A stretch of DNA of 64,000 bases from Bacteroidia bacterium (GTDB taxonomy: Bacteria; Bacteroidota; Bacteroidia; B-17B0; Aurantibacillaceae). The notes below the pieces were generated by a model. It saw only the letters and a list, made by a program, of their open reading frames with translations, was not told the DNA's origin and searched no databases. The stretch covers positions 1 to 64,000 of the forward strand of contig JAGNIU010000012.1 in NCBI GenBank assembly GCA_018000995.1. The letters are read 5' to 3'. The position numbers were made by a program, and so were the translations under genes. Below, in pieces: positions 16,829 to 25,472 of the stretch; position 1 is the stretch's first letter, and every line of letters begins with the position of its first letter.

Positions 16829-17698
16829 ATGAAAAAGGCAGTCAAATTAATAAGCCTTTTTTTATTGATATTAATAATTACTGCCGGCATTTTTGTGTTT
16901 GTTTTCAGAGCACGGATTGTAACACATTACAGGCCGGAAATAAAACAAATAGGAACCATTTATATTAATCTGAAAGGTGACACTTCGTATATCTGTTCGA
17001 AACTTGAAATCCGGAACAAAACATTTTTTAAACTCGGCGTCGATACTATCAAATACAAAATAGCTTTATTTGATAAAACGTATTTACAAAGCACAACTTT
17101 TTTAGGAATACAACTCCCTTCCTTTGGTAAAGATACAATCGACTTTATGGTAAAGATTCCTCACAAAAGCCTTATGCGAGGAATAAAAACCGAAAGAAAA
17201 AAAGCAGACAGTGCAGGATATACAATTAATATCTCTCTTCAAATTTCCACTCCCGTTTGGGATGGCGAAATCCCTTTTAATAAGTCTGCTAAACTAAAAA
17301 TACCTACTCCCCCTGAATTGAAATTAGTAGAAATAAAATATGCAAAAGTTAGACTTAAATTAATACTGGCTGATGTGAAGATTAAAATAATAAATCACAC
17401 CAATGTGGTTTTATCTGTTAAAGATATGTCCTATTCGATGCGAATTTCAAAACAAGGAGATGTAAAAGGAAAATATATAAAAACAATTCACATTAAACCA
17501 AAAGGTGCCACTATTATTACTCTTCCATTGGAAATTAATATTCATCACATGGGGCAAATTGCCTGGGATGTGTTGAGAGATAAAGATAGTTACGATTATA
17601 ATTTATCAATGGACGCCATTATTGAATCTACAAGTCTAATGAAAGAATCATTTAAAGTTGAATTAACCACAAGCGGCACAATGGAATTACGGAAATAG
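16829..17698 (+). CDS. Membrane-anchored LEA type 2 (WHy)-like protein
   Basis: A 289-residue protein with one N-terminal membrane segment (LISLFLLILIITAGIFVFVF) and an extracytoplasmic region that looks like two tandem beta-sandwich units of the LEA14/WHy type (YINLKGDTSYICSKLEIRNKT..., and later VKIKIINHTNVVLSVKDMSYSM). Such domains are known from desiccation- and stress-associated proteins. It starts two bases after the PorE-like stop, so the two are cotranscribed under promoter 14596. The domain assignment rests on pattern only. Confidence 0.55.
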   Translation: MKKAVKLISLFLLILIITAGIFVFVFRARIVTHYRPEIKQIGTIYINLKGDTSYICSKLEIRNKTFFKLGVDTIKYKIALFDKTYLQSTTFLGIQLPSFGKDTIDFMVKIPHKSLMRGIKTERKKADSAGYTINISLQISTPVWDGEIPFNKSAKLKIPTPPELKLVEIKYAKVRLKLILADVKIKIINHTNVVLSVKDMSYSMRISKQGDVKGKYIKTIHIKPKGATIITLPLEINIHHMGQIAWDVLRDKDSYDYNLSMDAIIESTSLMKESFKVELTTSGTMELRK

Positions 17699-17710
17699 CT
17701 ATCACGTAAG

Positions 17711-17775
17711 GTGTGAATGATGTAACTATTCTAAAAAAAGTACAACACATCGCCACTTGGCATTCCGCATCTTTG
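17711..17775 (+). promoter_or_regulatory. Island regulon promoter 3 (Gly/Asn-rich protein)
   Basis: GTGTGAATGATGTAACT at 17711-17727, second half-site GTACAAC at 17740 and -7 element CATCTTTG at 17768. Half-site spacing is 20 bp here; the 28 bp to the -7 element is kept. The gene starts 19 bases after the -7 element. Confidence 0.65.
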
Positions 17776-17793
17776 TTCTATAAAATAAAGAAT

Positions 17794-18390
17794 ATGAAAA
17801 AAATTAAAGGGTTAGTAATTGTACTTTTCATGCTTTTTTTGAGCACTACAAATGCACAAGTATCAGTTAATGTAAATATTGGCTCGCCTCCATTGTGGGG
17901 ACCGGTTGGCTATACAGAAGTTCAATACTACTATTTGCCCGATGTGGAAGCTTATTATGATGTGCATACATCAATGTTCATTTATTATGGCGGTGGTGTT
18001 TGGATACGCAGAGCTTATCTTCCAACACGTTACAGATACTATGATCTTTATAGTGGATACAAAGTAGTGTTAACTGATTATCGCGGTAATGAACCTTACA
18101 TTCATTTTAAAAATCACAAAGTAAAATATTACAAAGGTTATAAAGGTGGAAATCAAAAAACAATTGGTGAAAAACCGGGAAAAGGAAATAATAAAGCAAG
18201 CAGTCCTTCTAATAATGGTGGAAATAAAAAGTCTCACCAGGTTAATGGCAATGATGGCGGACAAAAAAAGGGAAATGGCGGTTCTTATAGTAATGATAAA
18301 AAAAGCGGAGGAAACTCTAATGGCGGTTCGAAAGGTGGAGGAAAAAATAATCAGGGCGGTGGTCATGGTGGTGGTGGCAAGAAAAAGTAA
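17794..18390 (+). CDS. Exported protein with Gly/Asn/Lys-rich tail
   Basis: A 198-residue protein: signal peptide MKKIKGLVIVLFMLFLSTTNAQ, a compact aromatic domain rich in Tyr (PPLWGPVGYTEVQYYYLPDV, GGGVWIRRAYLP, YDLYSGYKVV), then from about residue 118 a low-complexity tail of Gly, Asn, Lys and Ser. The frame is open upstream to 17713, but the -7 element at 17768 lies inside that part, so the ATG at 17794 is the start. I recall related Tyr-rich exported proteins in Bacteroidota but no function. The tail may be disordered and surface-associated. Confidence 0.65.
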   Translation: MKKIKGLVIVLFMLFLSTTNAQVSVNVNIGSPPLWGPVGYTEVQYYYLPDVEAYYDVHTSMFIYYGGGVWIRRAYLPTRYRYYDLYSGYKVVLTDYRGNEPYIHFKNHKVKYYKGYKGGNQKTIGEKPGKGNNKASSPSNNGGNKKSHQVNGNDGGQKKGNGGSYSNDKKSGGNSNGGSKGGGKNNQGGGHGGGGKKK

Positions 18391-18411
18391 TTCAGTATAA
18401 AAAAGATGTTT

Positions 18412-18445
18412 AAATCGCAGGCCTATTCGCTTGCGATTTTTTTAT
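18412..18445 (+). terminator. Intrinsic terminator
   Basis: AAATCGCA (18412-18419) pairs with TGCGATTT (18432-18439), loop of 12, followed by a T-run. It closes the single-gene unit at 17794. Confidence 0.8.
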
Positions 18446-18460
18446 GGCCCCACTATGTAA

Positions 18461-18526
18461 GTGTGAATTATGAAAGCTTTTGCTTTAGTTATGTAATACT
18501 GTTCGGCGCCTTCTAACCCATCTTTG
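18461..18526 (+). promoter_or_regulatory. Island regulon promoter 4 (DUF3494-OmpA operon)
   Basis: GTGTGAATTATGAAAGC at 18461-18477, second half-site ATGTAAT at 18491 and -7 element CATCTTTG at 18519, with 21 and 28 bp spacing. The first box is degenerate at its right end, while the second is nearly perfect. Confidence 0.65.
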
Positions 18527-18561
18527 TCCAATAAATTAATAATTCACTTTAATAGAATAAC

Positions 18562-20280
18562 ATGAAACTTTTAAAAAGAAAAATAGTAATTATTGCTTCG
18601 GCGATAGCTTTATTGTCTACTGCATTTATTGCAGGATGTAAAAAAGATAAATATATAGAACCAATAAGTGTTTGTCCTATTGTAATAGCAACAAGCCCTT
18701 CTAATCTTGAAACCGGCGTATTGGTTAACAAAGTAATAACAGTAACCTTTAACGAAAAAATGAATCCTGCAACATTAACGCAGTCATCATTCATTATTAC
18801 AGGAGCATCTGTTCTTACAGGTACTATTACTTATGATGGAACAGGTACAACAATGAGTTTTACGCCAACTAATAGTTTAAGTCCGAACACAACTTATACA
18901 GGAAGAGTAACCACGAAAGCGAAAGACATGATGGGTAATGCTTTGCAAAAAGATTATGTGTGGACGTTTAGTACAGGCACAACAGTTGCGCCAATGGTAA
19001 CTGCTACCGATCCTACTAACACAGCTACCGGTGTATTTTTAAATAAAATTATTGAGGCTACTTTTAATATGCCAATGAATCCAAGCACATTGAATTCTGC
19101 AACTTTTTTAATGAAGCAAGGTACCACGCCAGTAACAGGTACCGTTTCGTATTCAGGCCTAAACGCCTATTTTACACCTTCAGCTGATTTAATACCTAAC
19201 ACGCTTTATACTTGTACTATCACTACCGGCGCACAAAACACAACTGCAACACCTATAGCTAACGATTACATTTGGTCGTTTACTACAGGAGCTATTTCTG
19301 CACCGAAAGTTATTTCAACCGATCCGATAAACAATGCAACGGGAGTTGTTTTAACGAAAGTTATCACAGCCACTTTTGATATGCCGATGAATCCTTTAAC
19401 TATTAATGGAACAACTTTTCTTTTAAAGCAAGGAACTAATGTTGTTGCAGGAACTGTAACTTATGCAGGATCTACAGCTTCATTTACACCTTCTTCTAAT
19501 CTTTTATCAGGAGTAGTTTATACTGCAACTATAACAACAGGTGCACAAAATCCGGGAGGAACTTCAATAGCAAATAATTATATATGGAGTTTTAGCACAG
19601 TACTTCCAAGTGGTCCGGCTACTGTTAATTTAAACAGTGTTGGTGGTTTTGGAATTATTGCAGGAGTTGGAGTTAGTAATAACGCAGGCTTTAGTGTAAT
19701 TAATAACATGGATGTTGGTATTAGTCCGGGTGTACGCAGTTCTATCACAGGTTTTCCTCCTGCAATTGTAGTTGGTGGTGCAATTTATGCATCGGATGAT
19801 TTAACCCCGGTTGGTATAGCAGCAACTCTAACTCAAGCTAAACAAGATCTTACCAACGCTTATCTTTTTGCTGAAGGTGCAACAGCACCCGCACCGGCAA
19901 CTGTTGCAGGTGATATTGGAGGTTTAACTTTAGCTCCGGGAATTTATAAATCAACTTCAACACTTTTAATTCAATCCGGCGATTTAACGCTTGACGGACA
20001 AGGTGACGCAAATGCAACATGGATTTTCCAAATAGCATCTGCGTTTACAACTGTTGGCGGAGCAGGTGGAAATGTCATACTAACAGGTGGAGCACAAGCA
20101 AAAAATGTGTTTTGGCAAACAGGAAGTTCTGCAACTATAGGAAATAACACTTCCTTTAATGGCACTGTTTTAGCATTAACCTCTATTACTATGGGTTCAA
20201 ACGCAACTGCTGTTGGAAGAATGTTAGCACGAAATGGTTCTGTAGTATTAACAAGTACAAATATTTTAAATAAGCCTTAA
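18562..20280 (+). CDS. Lipoprotein with three Ig-like domains and a DUF3494 (ice-binding-like) domain
   Basis: A 572-residue protein. The signal sequence ends in lipobox FIAGC (Cys near residue 26). Three tandem Ig-like domains of the Big_5 type follow (about residues 37-137, 143-241 and 247-347), each opening with P.VIATSPSN.ETGV-like and closing with NDYIWSFTTG-like motifs. The C-terminal third (about 350-572) is DUF3494, the beta-solenoid fold of bacterial ice-binding proteins: DVGISPG, GDIGGLTLAPGIYKSTS, NVFWQTGSSATIG. Ice binding is likely for this fold but not certain for every member. It forms a two-gene operon with the OmpA-type protein five bases downstream. Confidence 0.85.
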   Translation: MKLLKRKIVIIASAIALLSTAFIAGCKKDKYIEPISVCPIVIATSPSNLETGVLVNKVITVTFNEKMNPATLTQSSFIITGASVLTGTITYDGTGTTMSFTPTNSLSPNTTYTGRVTTKAKDMMGNALQKDYVWTFSTGTTVAPMVTATDPTNTATGVFLNKIIEATFNMPMNPSTLNSATFLMKQGTTPVTGTVSYSGLNAYFTPSADLIPNTLYTCTITTGAQNTTATPIANDYIWSFTTGAISAPKVISTDPINNATGVVLTKVITATFDMPMNPLTINGTTFLLKQGTNVVAGTVTYAGSTASFTPSSNLLSGVVYTATITTGAQNPGGTSIANNYIWSFSTVLPSGPATVNLNSVGGFGIIAGVGVSNNAGFSVINNMDVGISPGVRSSITGFPPAIVVGGAIYASDDLTPVGIAATLTQAKQDLTNAYLFAEGATAPAPATVAGDIGGLTLAPGIYKSTSTLLIQSGDLTLDGQGDANATWIFQIASAFTTVGGAGGNVILTGGAQAKNVFWQTGSSATIGNNTSFNGTVLALTSITMGSNATAVGRMLARNGSVVLTSTNILNKP

Positions 20281-20285
20281 TTAAC

Positions 20286-22340
20286 ATGAAAAATAAAACC
20301 AAATTCAAAAAAGTATTGCGCAATGCGCGAACTTTAATTTCAAGTACAAAAAAAATAAGTCTTTCACTTCTACTTTTATCAGGTATTAGTGCGCCACTTT
20401 ATTCTCAAACAGATTCTATAAAACAACCGTCATGGTGGTTTGGTGTAGCTGCAGGTGCAAATTTTAATTTTTACCGTGGCTCAACACAACAATTAAATTC
20501 CGAACTAACAACTCCGGTTGCTTTTCACAATGGGTTTGGTGCCGGACTTTATCTAGCACCATTAGTTGAATTTCATCGTCCCGATTCAAAATGGGGTGTA
20601 ATGTTACAAGCGGGATATGATAATCGTAATGGAAAATTTAAAGAAGTACTTTCTCCTTGTAATTGCCCAAGAGATTTATCTACAAAACTTAGTTATATAA
20701 CGGTAGAACCAAGTTTGCGTTTTGCACCGCTTAAAAACGGATTTTATTTATATGCCGGACCAAGAGTGGCTTTTAATATCGAAAAATCATTTACGTATAT
20801 TCAAAAAACCAATCCTGATTATCCTGAACAAGAAGCGGAACCGGATGTTAAGGGAGATTTAAGTAATGTAAATTCAACTTTAATATCAATGCAAGTTGGA
20901 GCAGGATACGATATTCCTCTTTCTTCAAAAAATAAACAATCTCAATTTGTTCTATCACCATTTGTTTCATTTCAACCTTATTTTGGACAATCTCCAAGAT
21001 CAATTGAAACTTGGAATATAACTACAGTAAGAGTTGGAGCGGCATTCAAATTCGGACATGGTAAAAAAACGCAAGCATCCAAACCTCTTTTGGTGACGGA
21101 AGAAGCTGTTACTCCTGAAAATAATTTGCCTGAGGCATTAGTTGTATTTATTGTTGATGCACCAAAAAATGTACCAGTTGAGCGAAGAGTAAGAGAAACT
21201 TTCCCTATTCGTAATTATGTTTTCTTTAATTTAGGTTCCACTAAAATACCAAATCGTTACGTTTTACTTAAAAAGGATCAGGTTAAAGATTTTAAAGAAG
21301 ATCAATTAGAAGTATTTAAACCAAAAAAATTATCCGGCCGTTCGGCAAGACAAATGGTTGCATACTATAATGTTTTAAATATTTTAGGTGATCGCATGCA
21401 GAAGAAACCTACAACAACTATTAAATTAGCCGGCTCTTCTGAAAGCGGTATTGCTGACGGAAAAGAAATGGCAGAATCCATTAAAAAATATTTAGTAGAT
21501 GTTTTTGCTATTGAACCATCCAGAATTGTAACTGAAGGCCTTGATAAACCAAAGAACGCTGCTGTTAAAGAAAATAGTGTGAAGGATCTTACGCTTCTTC
21601 AAGAAGGAGATCGTAGAGTAACCATTGAAACTTCATCACCAACATTATTAATGCAATTTCAAAGCGGACCCGAAGCGCCTTTGTTACCGGTTGAAATAGA
21701 TGCGGTACAACAAGCACCTCTTGATAGTTATGTTACATTTAATGCTCAAGGTGCAAGTCAAGCATTTACGTCTTGGTCACTGGAAGTGAAAGACGAAAAA
21801 GGAAAAATTCAGCATTTCGGTCCATATACTCACGATAAGGTAAGTCTACCCGGAAAATCAATTTTAGGCACTCAACCTCAAGGTGATTATAAAGTAACAA
21901 TGGTTGGCACAAGTAAAGCCGGAGTGAAAGTAAGAAAAGAAACTTCTGTGCATCTGGTTCTTTGGACACCTTCAAAAGATGAGCAAGGAATGCGATTTAG
22001 TGTTCTCTTTGATTTTAATAAATCGCAAACGGCTGATGTTTATGAAAAATATCTAACTGAAATCGTAACTCCAAAAATTCCAACCGGTGGAACTGTTATA
22101 ATACATGGTTACACTGACATTATTGGTGAAGAATCTAATAATGACAATTTATCTTTAGCAAGAGCTAATGACGTGAAATCAATTCTTGAGAAAAGCTTAG
22201 CTGCCAACGGAAGAAGTGATGTTAAATTTGAAGTATTAGGATTAGGTGAAGATGAAAAATTGGCTCAGTTCGACAATAAATATCCTGAACAACGTTTTTA
22301 TAACCGATCAGTTGTAATAGATATCATTCCGAAAAAATAA
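20286..22340 (+). CDS. Outer-membrane barrel fused to OmpA-like domains
   Basis: A 684-residue protein: signal sequence ending near PLYSQ, an N-terminal beta-barrel of PorT/OMP_b-brl type (about residues 45-265; WWFGVAAGANFNFYRG, YLYAGPRVAFNIE, VRVGAAFKFG), a degenerate OmpA-like unit (about 300-455; GSSESGIADGKEMAESIKKY, then RRVTIE), a beta-sandwich linker, and a C-terminal OmpA domain (about 560-684; VLFDFNKSQ, IHGYTDIIGEESNN, LARANDVKSIL). It probably anchors the outer membrane to peptidoglycan. Its operon position suggests that it supports display of the DUF3494 lipoprotein, which is an inference. Confidence 0.78.
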   Translation: MKNKTKFKKVLRNARTLISSTKKISLSLLLLSGISAPLYSQTDSIKQPSWWFGVAAGANFNFYRGSTQQLNSELTTPVAFHNGFGAGLYLAPLVEFHRPDSKWGVMLQAGYDNRNGKFKEVLSPCNCPRDLSTKLSYITVEPSLRFAPLKNGFYLYAGPRVAFNIEKSFTYIQKTNPDYPEQEAEPDVKGDLSNVNSTLISMQVGAGYDIPLSSKNKQSQFVLSPFVSFQPYFGQSPRSIETWNITTVRVGAAFKFGHGKKTQASKPLLVTEEAVTPENNLPEALVVFIVDAPKNVPVERRVRETFPIRNYVFFNLGSTKIPNRYVLLKKDQVKDFKEDQLEVFKPKKLSGRSARQMVAYYNVLNILGDRMQKKPTTTIKLAGSSESGIADGKEMAESIKKYLVDVFAIEPSRIVTEGLDKPKNAAVKENSVKDLTLLQEGDRRVTIETSSPTLLMQFQSGPEAPLLPVEIDAVQQAPLDSYVTFNAQGASQAFTSWSLEVKDEKGKIQHFGPYTHDKVSLPGKSILGTQPQGDYKVTMVGTSKAGVKVRKETSVHLVLWTPSKDEQGMRFSVLFDFNKSQTADVYEKYLTEIVTPKIPTGGTVIIHGYTDIIGEESNNDNLSLARANDVKSILEKSLAANGRSDVKFEVLGLGEDEKLAQFDNKYPEQRFYNRSVVIDIIPKK

Positions 22341-22358
22341 ATTAGTGATCAACTATTT

Positions 22359-22392
22359 AAAAGGCTGTCCGCTTCAAGTGGATGGCCTTTTT
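22359..22392 (+). terminator. Intrinsic terminator
   Basis: AAAAGGC (22359-22365) pairs with GCCTTTT (22385-22391), with a further inner TCC/GGA pairing, and ends in a T-run. It follows the OmpA-type gene by 18 bases. Confidence 0.75.
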
Positions 22393-22414
22393 AATTATAT
22401 TAATTTTTAATCAG

Positions 22415-22480
22415 GTGTGAATTATATAACTATTTAATAGAAGGGTGTAACCATTGTAGCCTTTAATAAGCTCACCTTTG
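22415..22480 (+). promoter_or_regulatory. Island regulon promoter 5 (DUF3494 lipoprotein)
   Basis: GTGTGAATTATATAACT at 22415-22431, second half-site GTGTAAC at 22445, -7 element CACCTTTG at 22473. Spacings 21 and 28 bp, exact. No TTG stands at -33; the second half-site overlaps that place. Confidence 0.75.
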
Positions 22481-22484
22481 CTAC

Positions 22485-22500
22485 GTGAAAATCTATTCGC
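22485..22500 (+). other. 5'-terminal mRNA hairpin (copy 1)
   Basis: GTGAA pairs with TTCGC (one G-T pair) across the six-base loop AATCTA. It begins about five bases after the -7 element, hence at the predicted 5' end of the mRNA, as in the copies at 23428 and 25218. Confidence 0.5.
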
Positions 22501-22537
22501 ATCTGTCCCGCCACAAGCGGAAAACTAAAACCAAAAA

Positions 22538-23293
22538 ATGAAAATAAAAAACATATTGACAACTTTTGCAATAGCAACTGTTGTTTTGATTGCAGGATGT
22601 AAAAAAGAGACACCTGCGCCAGCATCATCATCAGGAACATCTACACCAATTGTTATTCCAACACAAACAACTTCTCAGGCACCAATTGCAATGGCCGGCG
22701 CATCTAATCTCGCTATACTAGCAGGTTCAGGTATAACTAATACCGGCGCAACAGTAATTACAGGTGATATGGGTTTAAGTCCCGGAACATCTGTTGGTGG
22801 TTTTCCTCCGGGAATACTAAACGGAGCGCTTCATATTAATGATGCTATAGCAACTCAAGCTAAATTGGATTTGACAGCAGCTTATAATGACGCTGCCGGA
22901 AGAACCAGTACAGGAATAGTTACTTTATCAGGAAACATCGGCGGACTTACTTTAACTCCCGGTCTGTATAAATCAACTTCTACACTGGCTTTATCTTCAG
23001 GTAACGTTACTTTTGATGCGAAAGGAAATGCAAGTGCAGTATTTATCATTCAGATTGCTTCAGCACTTACAGTTACATCAGGCCGACAAGTTATTTTGGC
23101 GGGTGGTGCTTTAGCATCTAACATTTTCTGGCAAGTAGGCAGTTCTGCAACTTTTGGAACTACATCTTCTTTTAAAGGAACTATAATGGCTATGCAATCT
23201 ATTTCATTTGATACCGGAGCTTCCTTAACAGGAAGAGCTCTTGCTCGTAGCGGTGCAGTTACTATGGCCGGTAACACCATTGTGAAACAATAA
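22538..23293 (+). CDS. DUF3494 (ice-binding-like) lipoprotein
   Basis: A 251-residue protein with a lipoprotein signal (VVLIAGCKKE, lipid-modified Cys about residue 21), a Ser/Thr/Pro-rich spacer, and one DUF3494 domain from about residue 50 to the end: ILAGSGITNTGATVITGDMGLSPG, GNIGGLTLTPGLYKSTS, IFWQVGSSATFGTTSSFKG, LTGRALARSGAVT. It would sit on a membrane surface. It is a single-gene unit with its own regulon promoter and terminator. It is closely related to the DUF3494 domain at 18562, so local duplication is likely. Confidence 0.85.
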   Translation: MKIKNILTTFAIATVVLIAGCKKETPAPASSSGTSTPIVIPTQTTSQAPIAMAGASNLAILAGSGITNTGATVITGDMGLSPGTSVGGFPPGILNGALHINDAIATQAKLDLTAAYNDAAGRTSTGIVTLSGNIGGLTLTPGLYKSTSTLALSSGNVTFDAKGNASAVFIIQIASALTVTSGRQVILAGGALASNIFWQVGSSATFGTTSSFKGTIMAMQSISFDTGASLTGRALARSGAVTMAGNTIVKQ

Positions 23294-23310
23294 AATTCAA
23301 TTATAAAGTT

Positions 23311-23341
23311 AAAGCGCACATTAGACTGTGCGCTTTTTTTT
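23311..23341 (+). terminator. Intrinsic terminator
   Basis: AAAGCGCACA (23311-23320) pairs perfectly with TGTGCGCTTT (23327-23336), loop TTAGAC, then a long T-run. It is one of the strongest terminators in the window. Confidence 0.9.
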
Positions 23342-23358
23342 GTGCCTAAAAGTGCAAT

Positions 23359-23424
23359 GTGTGAATGATGTAACTTATCAAGTTAGTTATATAACAACTG
23401 TACATCATTACTTACTCATCTTTG
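23359..23424 (+). promoter_or_regulatory. Island regulon promoter 6 (secreted double DUF3494 protein)
   Basis: GTGTGAATGATGTAACT at 23359-23375, second half-site ATATAAC at 23389, -7 element CATCTTTG at 23417. Spacings 21 and 28 bp, exact. Confidence 0.75.
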
Positions 23425-23427
23425 CTC

Positions 23428-23445
23428 TGTGAAAATTCATTCACA
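23428..23445 (+). other. 5'-terminal mRNA hairpin (copy 2)
   Basis: TGTGAA pairs with TTCACA across loop AATTCA, directly downstream of the -7 element. Compared with the copy at 25218 the fifth stem pair is A-T here and G-C there, a compensatory change. Confidence 0.55.
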
Positions 23446-23461
23446 ATTAAAAAAATACAAA

Positions 23462-25078
23462 ATGAAAAAACTAATACTCATGGCAGCAACAGTTGCTTTA
23501 TCAATGTCTCCAAAATCAAACTTTGGACAAGCCCCTAATTTAGGAAGCACAGTGAATTTTGAACTTTTCACTTCAGTTGGTGCAGTTACCAATTCGGGAA
23601 TTTCTCATGTTACAGGTCATGTTGGAACCAACAGTGGTTCAAGCACGGGTTTTGGAAATGTGAATGGTGTTATGAACGACAATAACGGAGCCAGTGCACT
23701 TGCTGCAACGGATCTGTTAACTGCCTATAACCAATTGAATGCAACTATTTCAACTTTTTTTCCGGCACCTTTATTAGGTAATGGTCAAATTTTGAATGCA
23801 GGTGTTTATTCGGTTTCAGGTGCTGCAACTCTTAATTTAGATCTTACTTTAAACGGTCAAGGAAATCCAAATGCGGTTTTTATTATTAAAATCTCCGGAC
23901 CTTTATCTACTAACGCAGGATCAAAAGTTAAATTGATCAACAGTGCTAAAGCATGTAATGTGTTTTGGAAAATTGAAGGATTAGTTAGCATGGGAGCAGG
24001 AACTTCAATGAAAGGAACTATCATTGCAAATAATGCAGCAATTAATATGAATGCAGGCGACACATTAGAAGGACGCGCATTATCAATAAATGGTGCTGTT
24101 ACTGTTGATGGCGTAATGGCATACACACCTGTTGGTTGTGGAAGTCCTACTTTAACGGGACCGGCTGCGCCAAATTTAGCTTCAACAGCTTGTTATGGTA
24201 TATTTACAGCAAGTGGTCCGCTCACAAACACCGGAATTACTTTTGTTACCGGTGATGTAGGAACAAATGTTGGATTATGTACAGGTTTCAATACTTTGAA
24301 TGTAACGGGTATGGTTCATCCTATTCCTGATGGTTCAACTGCAGCAGCTGCAGCTGATCTAGGAAATGTTTACACTTATCTTAATGCTTTACCTTATGAT
24401 ATTGAATTATTATACCCGGCTCAATTTGGAAATAATTTAGTTCTTACTCCGCACACATACATTATGAATGCTGCTGCAAGTTTAACGGATACGCTTTATT
24501 TAAACGGAATGGGAAATGCAAACGCTGTGTTTGTGATTAAAATAAACGGAGCATTATCTACAAGCACATACGCTAAAGTTATTCTAACAAATGGTACGCA
24601 ATCGAAAAATATTTTTTGGTTAGTTAATGGCGCAGTAAACCTTAATAGTTACGCGGATTTTAAAGGTACAATTGTTGCTAATAACGGAGCTGTAAGTTTA
24701 AATACAGGAGTTATGTTAGATGGAAGAGCTTTTACTACAACTGGAACTTTTCTTACAGATGCAATGACTGCTAATATGCCGGCAGGTTGTTTAGGTATGG
24801 GAATTGCTGATTATGAAAATGGAAGCGAATCAAATGCAGTTACTATTTATCCAAATCCTTTTACGAATCAGTTAAACTTAATCTTAAATAAAACAATAGG
24901 AATAAGCAACGGTCAACTAATCATATTAAATGTTTTAGGAGAAGTAGTTATGAAAACCAGTATCATTAAGCAATTAACTACACTTGAAACAAGTAGTCTT
25001 CCTTCAGGCATTTATTTTTACCGAGTTATGGCTAATGATAAATCTGTACAATCAGGACGCGTGATTTCACAAAACTAA
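23462..25078 (+). CDS. Secreted protein with two DUF3494 domains and T9SS sorting domain
   Basis: A 538-residue protein with signal sequence MKKLILMAATVALSMSPKS, two tandem DUF3494 domains (about residues 20-220 and 235-445; paired motifs VTGHVGTNSG / VTGDVGTNVG, NVFWKIEG / NIFWLVNG, GRALSINGAVT / GRAFTTTGTF) and a C-terminal type A sorting domain (about 460-538; VTIYPNPFTNQLNL, LPSGIYFYRVM) recognised by the type IX secretion system. A GTG 33 bases upstream is also in frame but lies in the leader hairpin, so the ATG at 23462 is the start. It is predicted to be released or attached to the cell surface, probably as an ice-binding or adhesive protein. Confidence 0.85.
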   Translation: MKKLILMAATVALSMSPKSNFGQAPNLGSTVNFELFTSVGAVTNSGISHVTGHVGTNSGSSTGFGNVNGVMNDNNGASALAATDLLTAYNQLNATISTFFPAPLLGNGQILNAGVYSVSGAATLNLDLTLNGQGNPNAVFIIKISGPLSTNAGSKVKLINSAKACNVFWKIEGLVSMGAGTSMKGTIIANNAAINMNAGDTLEGRALSINGAVTVDGVMAYTPVGCGSPTLTGPAAPNLASTACYGIFTASGPLTNTGITFVTGDVGTNVGLCTGFNTLNVTGMVHPIPDGSTAAAAADLGNVYTYLNALPYDIELLYPAQFGNNLVLTPHTYIMNAAASLTDTLYLNGMGNANAVFVIKINGALSTSTYAKVILTNGTQSKNIFWLVNGAVNLNSYADFKGTIVANNGAVSLNTGVMLDGRAFTTTGTFLTDAMTANMPAGCLGMGIADYENGSESNAVTIYPNPFTNQLNLILNKTIGISNGQLIILNVLGEVVMKTSIIKQLTTLETSSLPSGIYFYRVMANDKSVQSGRVISQN

Positions 25079-25092
25079 ACTAACTTAAAAAG

Positions 25093-25125
25093 AGCCCTCT
25101 ATACTATGTATAGGGGGCTTTTTCT
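25093..25125 (+). terminator. Intrinsic terminator
   Basis: AGCCCTCTATA (25093-25103) pairs with TATAGGGGGCT (25109-25119, one G-T pair), loop CTATG, then TTTTTC. Strong. Confidence 0.88.
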
Positions 25126-25148
25126 ATTATATACGTTTCTTATTTAAG

Positions 25149-25214
25149 GTGTGAATGATGTAAGTTATGGAATAAGTCGTGTAACACTTTCACCTCACTA
25201 GTTACGCACCTTTG
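25149..25214 (+). promoter_or_regulatory. Island regulon promoter 7 (CsbD operon)
   Basis: GTGTGAATGATGTAAGT at 25149-25165, second half-site GTGTAAC at 25179, -7 element CACCTTTG at 25207. Spacings 21 and 28 bp, exact. Confidence 0.75.
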
Positions 25215-25217
25215 CTA

Positions 25218-25235
25218 TGTGGAAATTAATCCACA
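25218..25235 (+). other. 5'-terminal mRNA hairpin (copy 3)
   Basis: TGTGGA pairs with TCCACA across loop AATTAA at the same place relative to the -7 element as the copies at 22485 and 23428. The stem is kept although two bases differ from copy 2. Confidence 0.55.
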
Positions 25236-25250
25236 CTTAAACAAAAGATC

Positions 25251-25439
25251 ATGACAAACTTAACTGAATTAAAAGGAAACTGGAACGAAACAAAAGGGAA
25301 ACTGAAACAAAAGTATGCTATCCTTACCGATAACGATGTGTTATTAGTAGAAGGCAAACAAGACGAATTATTAGGAAGACTCCAAATTAAATTGGGTGTT
25401 ACTAAAGAAGAAATTCATAAAATCATTTCACAACTATAA
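25251..25439 (+). CDS. CsbD-family stress protein
   Basis: A 62-residue hydrophilic protein with the family signature LKGNWNETKGKLKQKYAILTDNDV and GKQDELLGRLQIKLG. CsbD-like proteins are general-stress proteins (sigma-B dependent in Bacillus) of unknown biochemistry. It is the first gene of a probable operon reaching 30789 and is preceded by a regulon promoter, which fits a stress role. Confidence 0.88.
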   Translation: MTNLTELKGNWNETKGKLKQKYAILTDNDVLLVEGKQDELLGRLQIKLGVTKEEIHKIISQL

Positions 25440-25472
25440 ATTATAAACTAATTAATACTTAATTATTAAACC

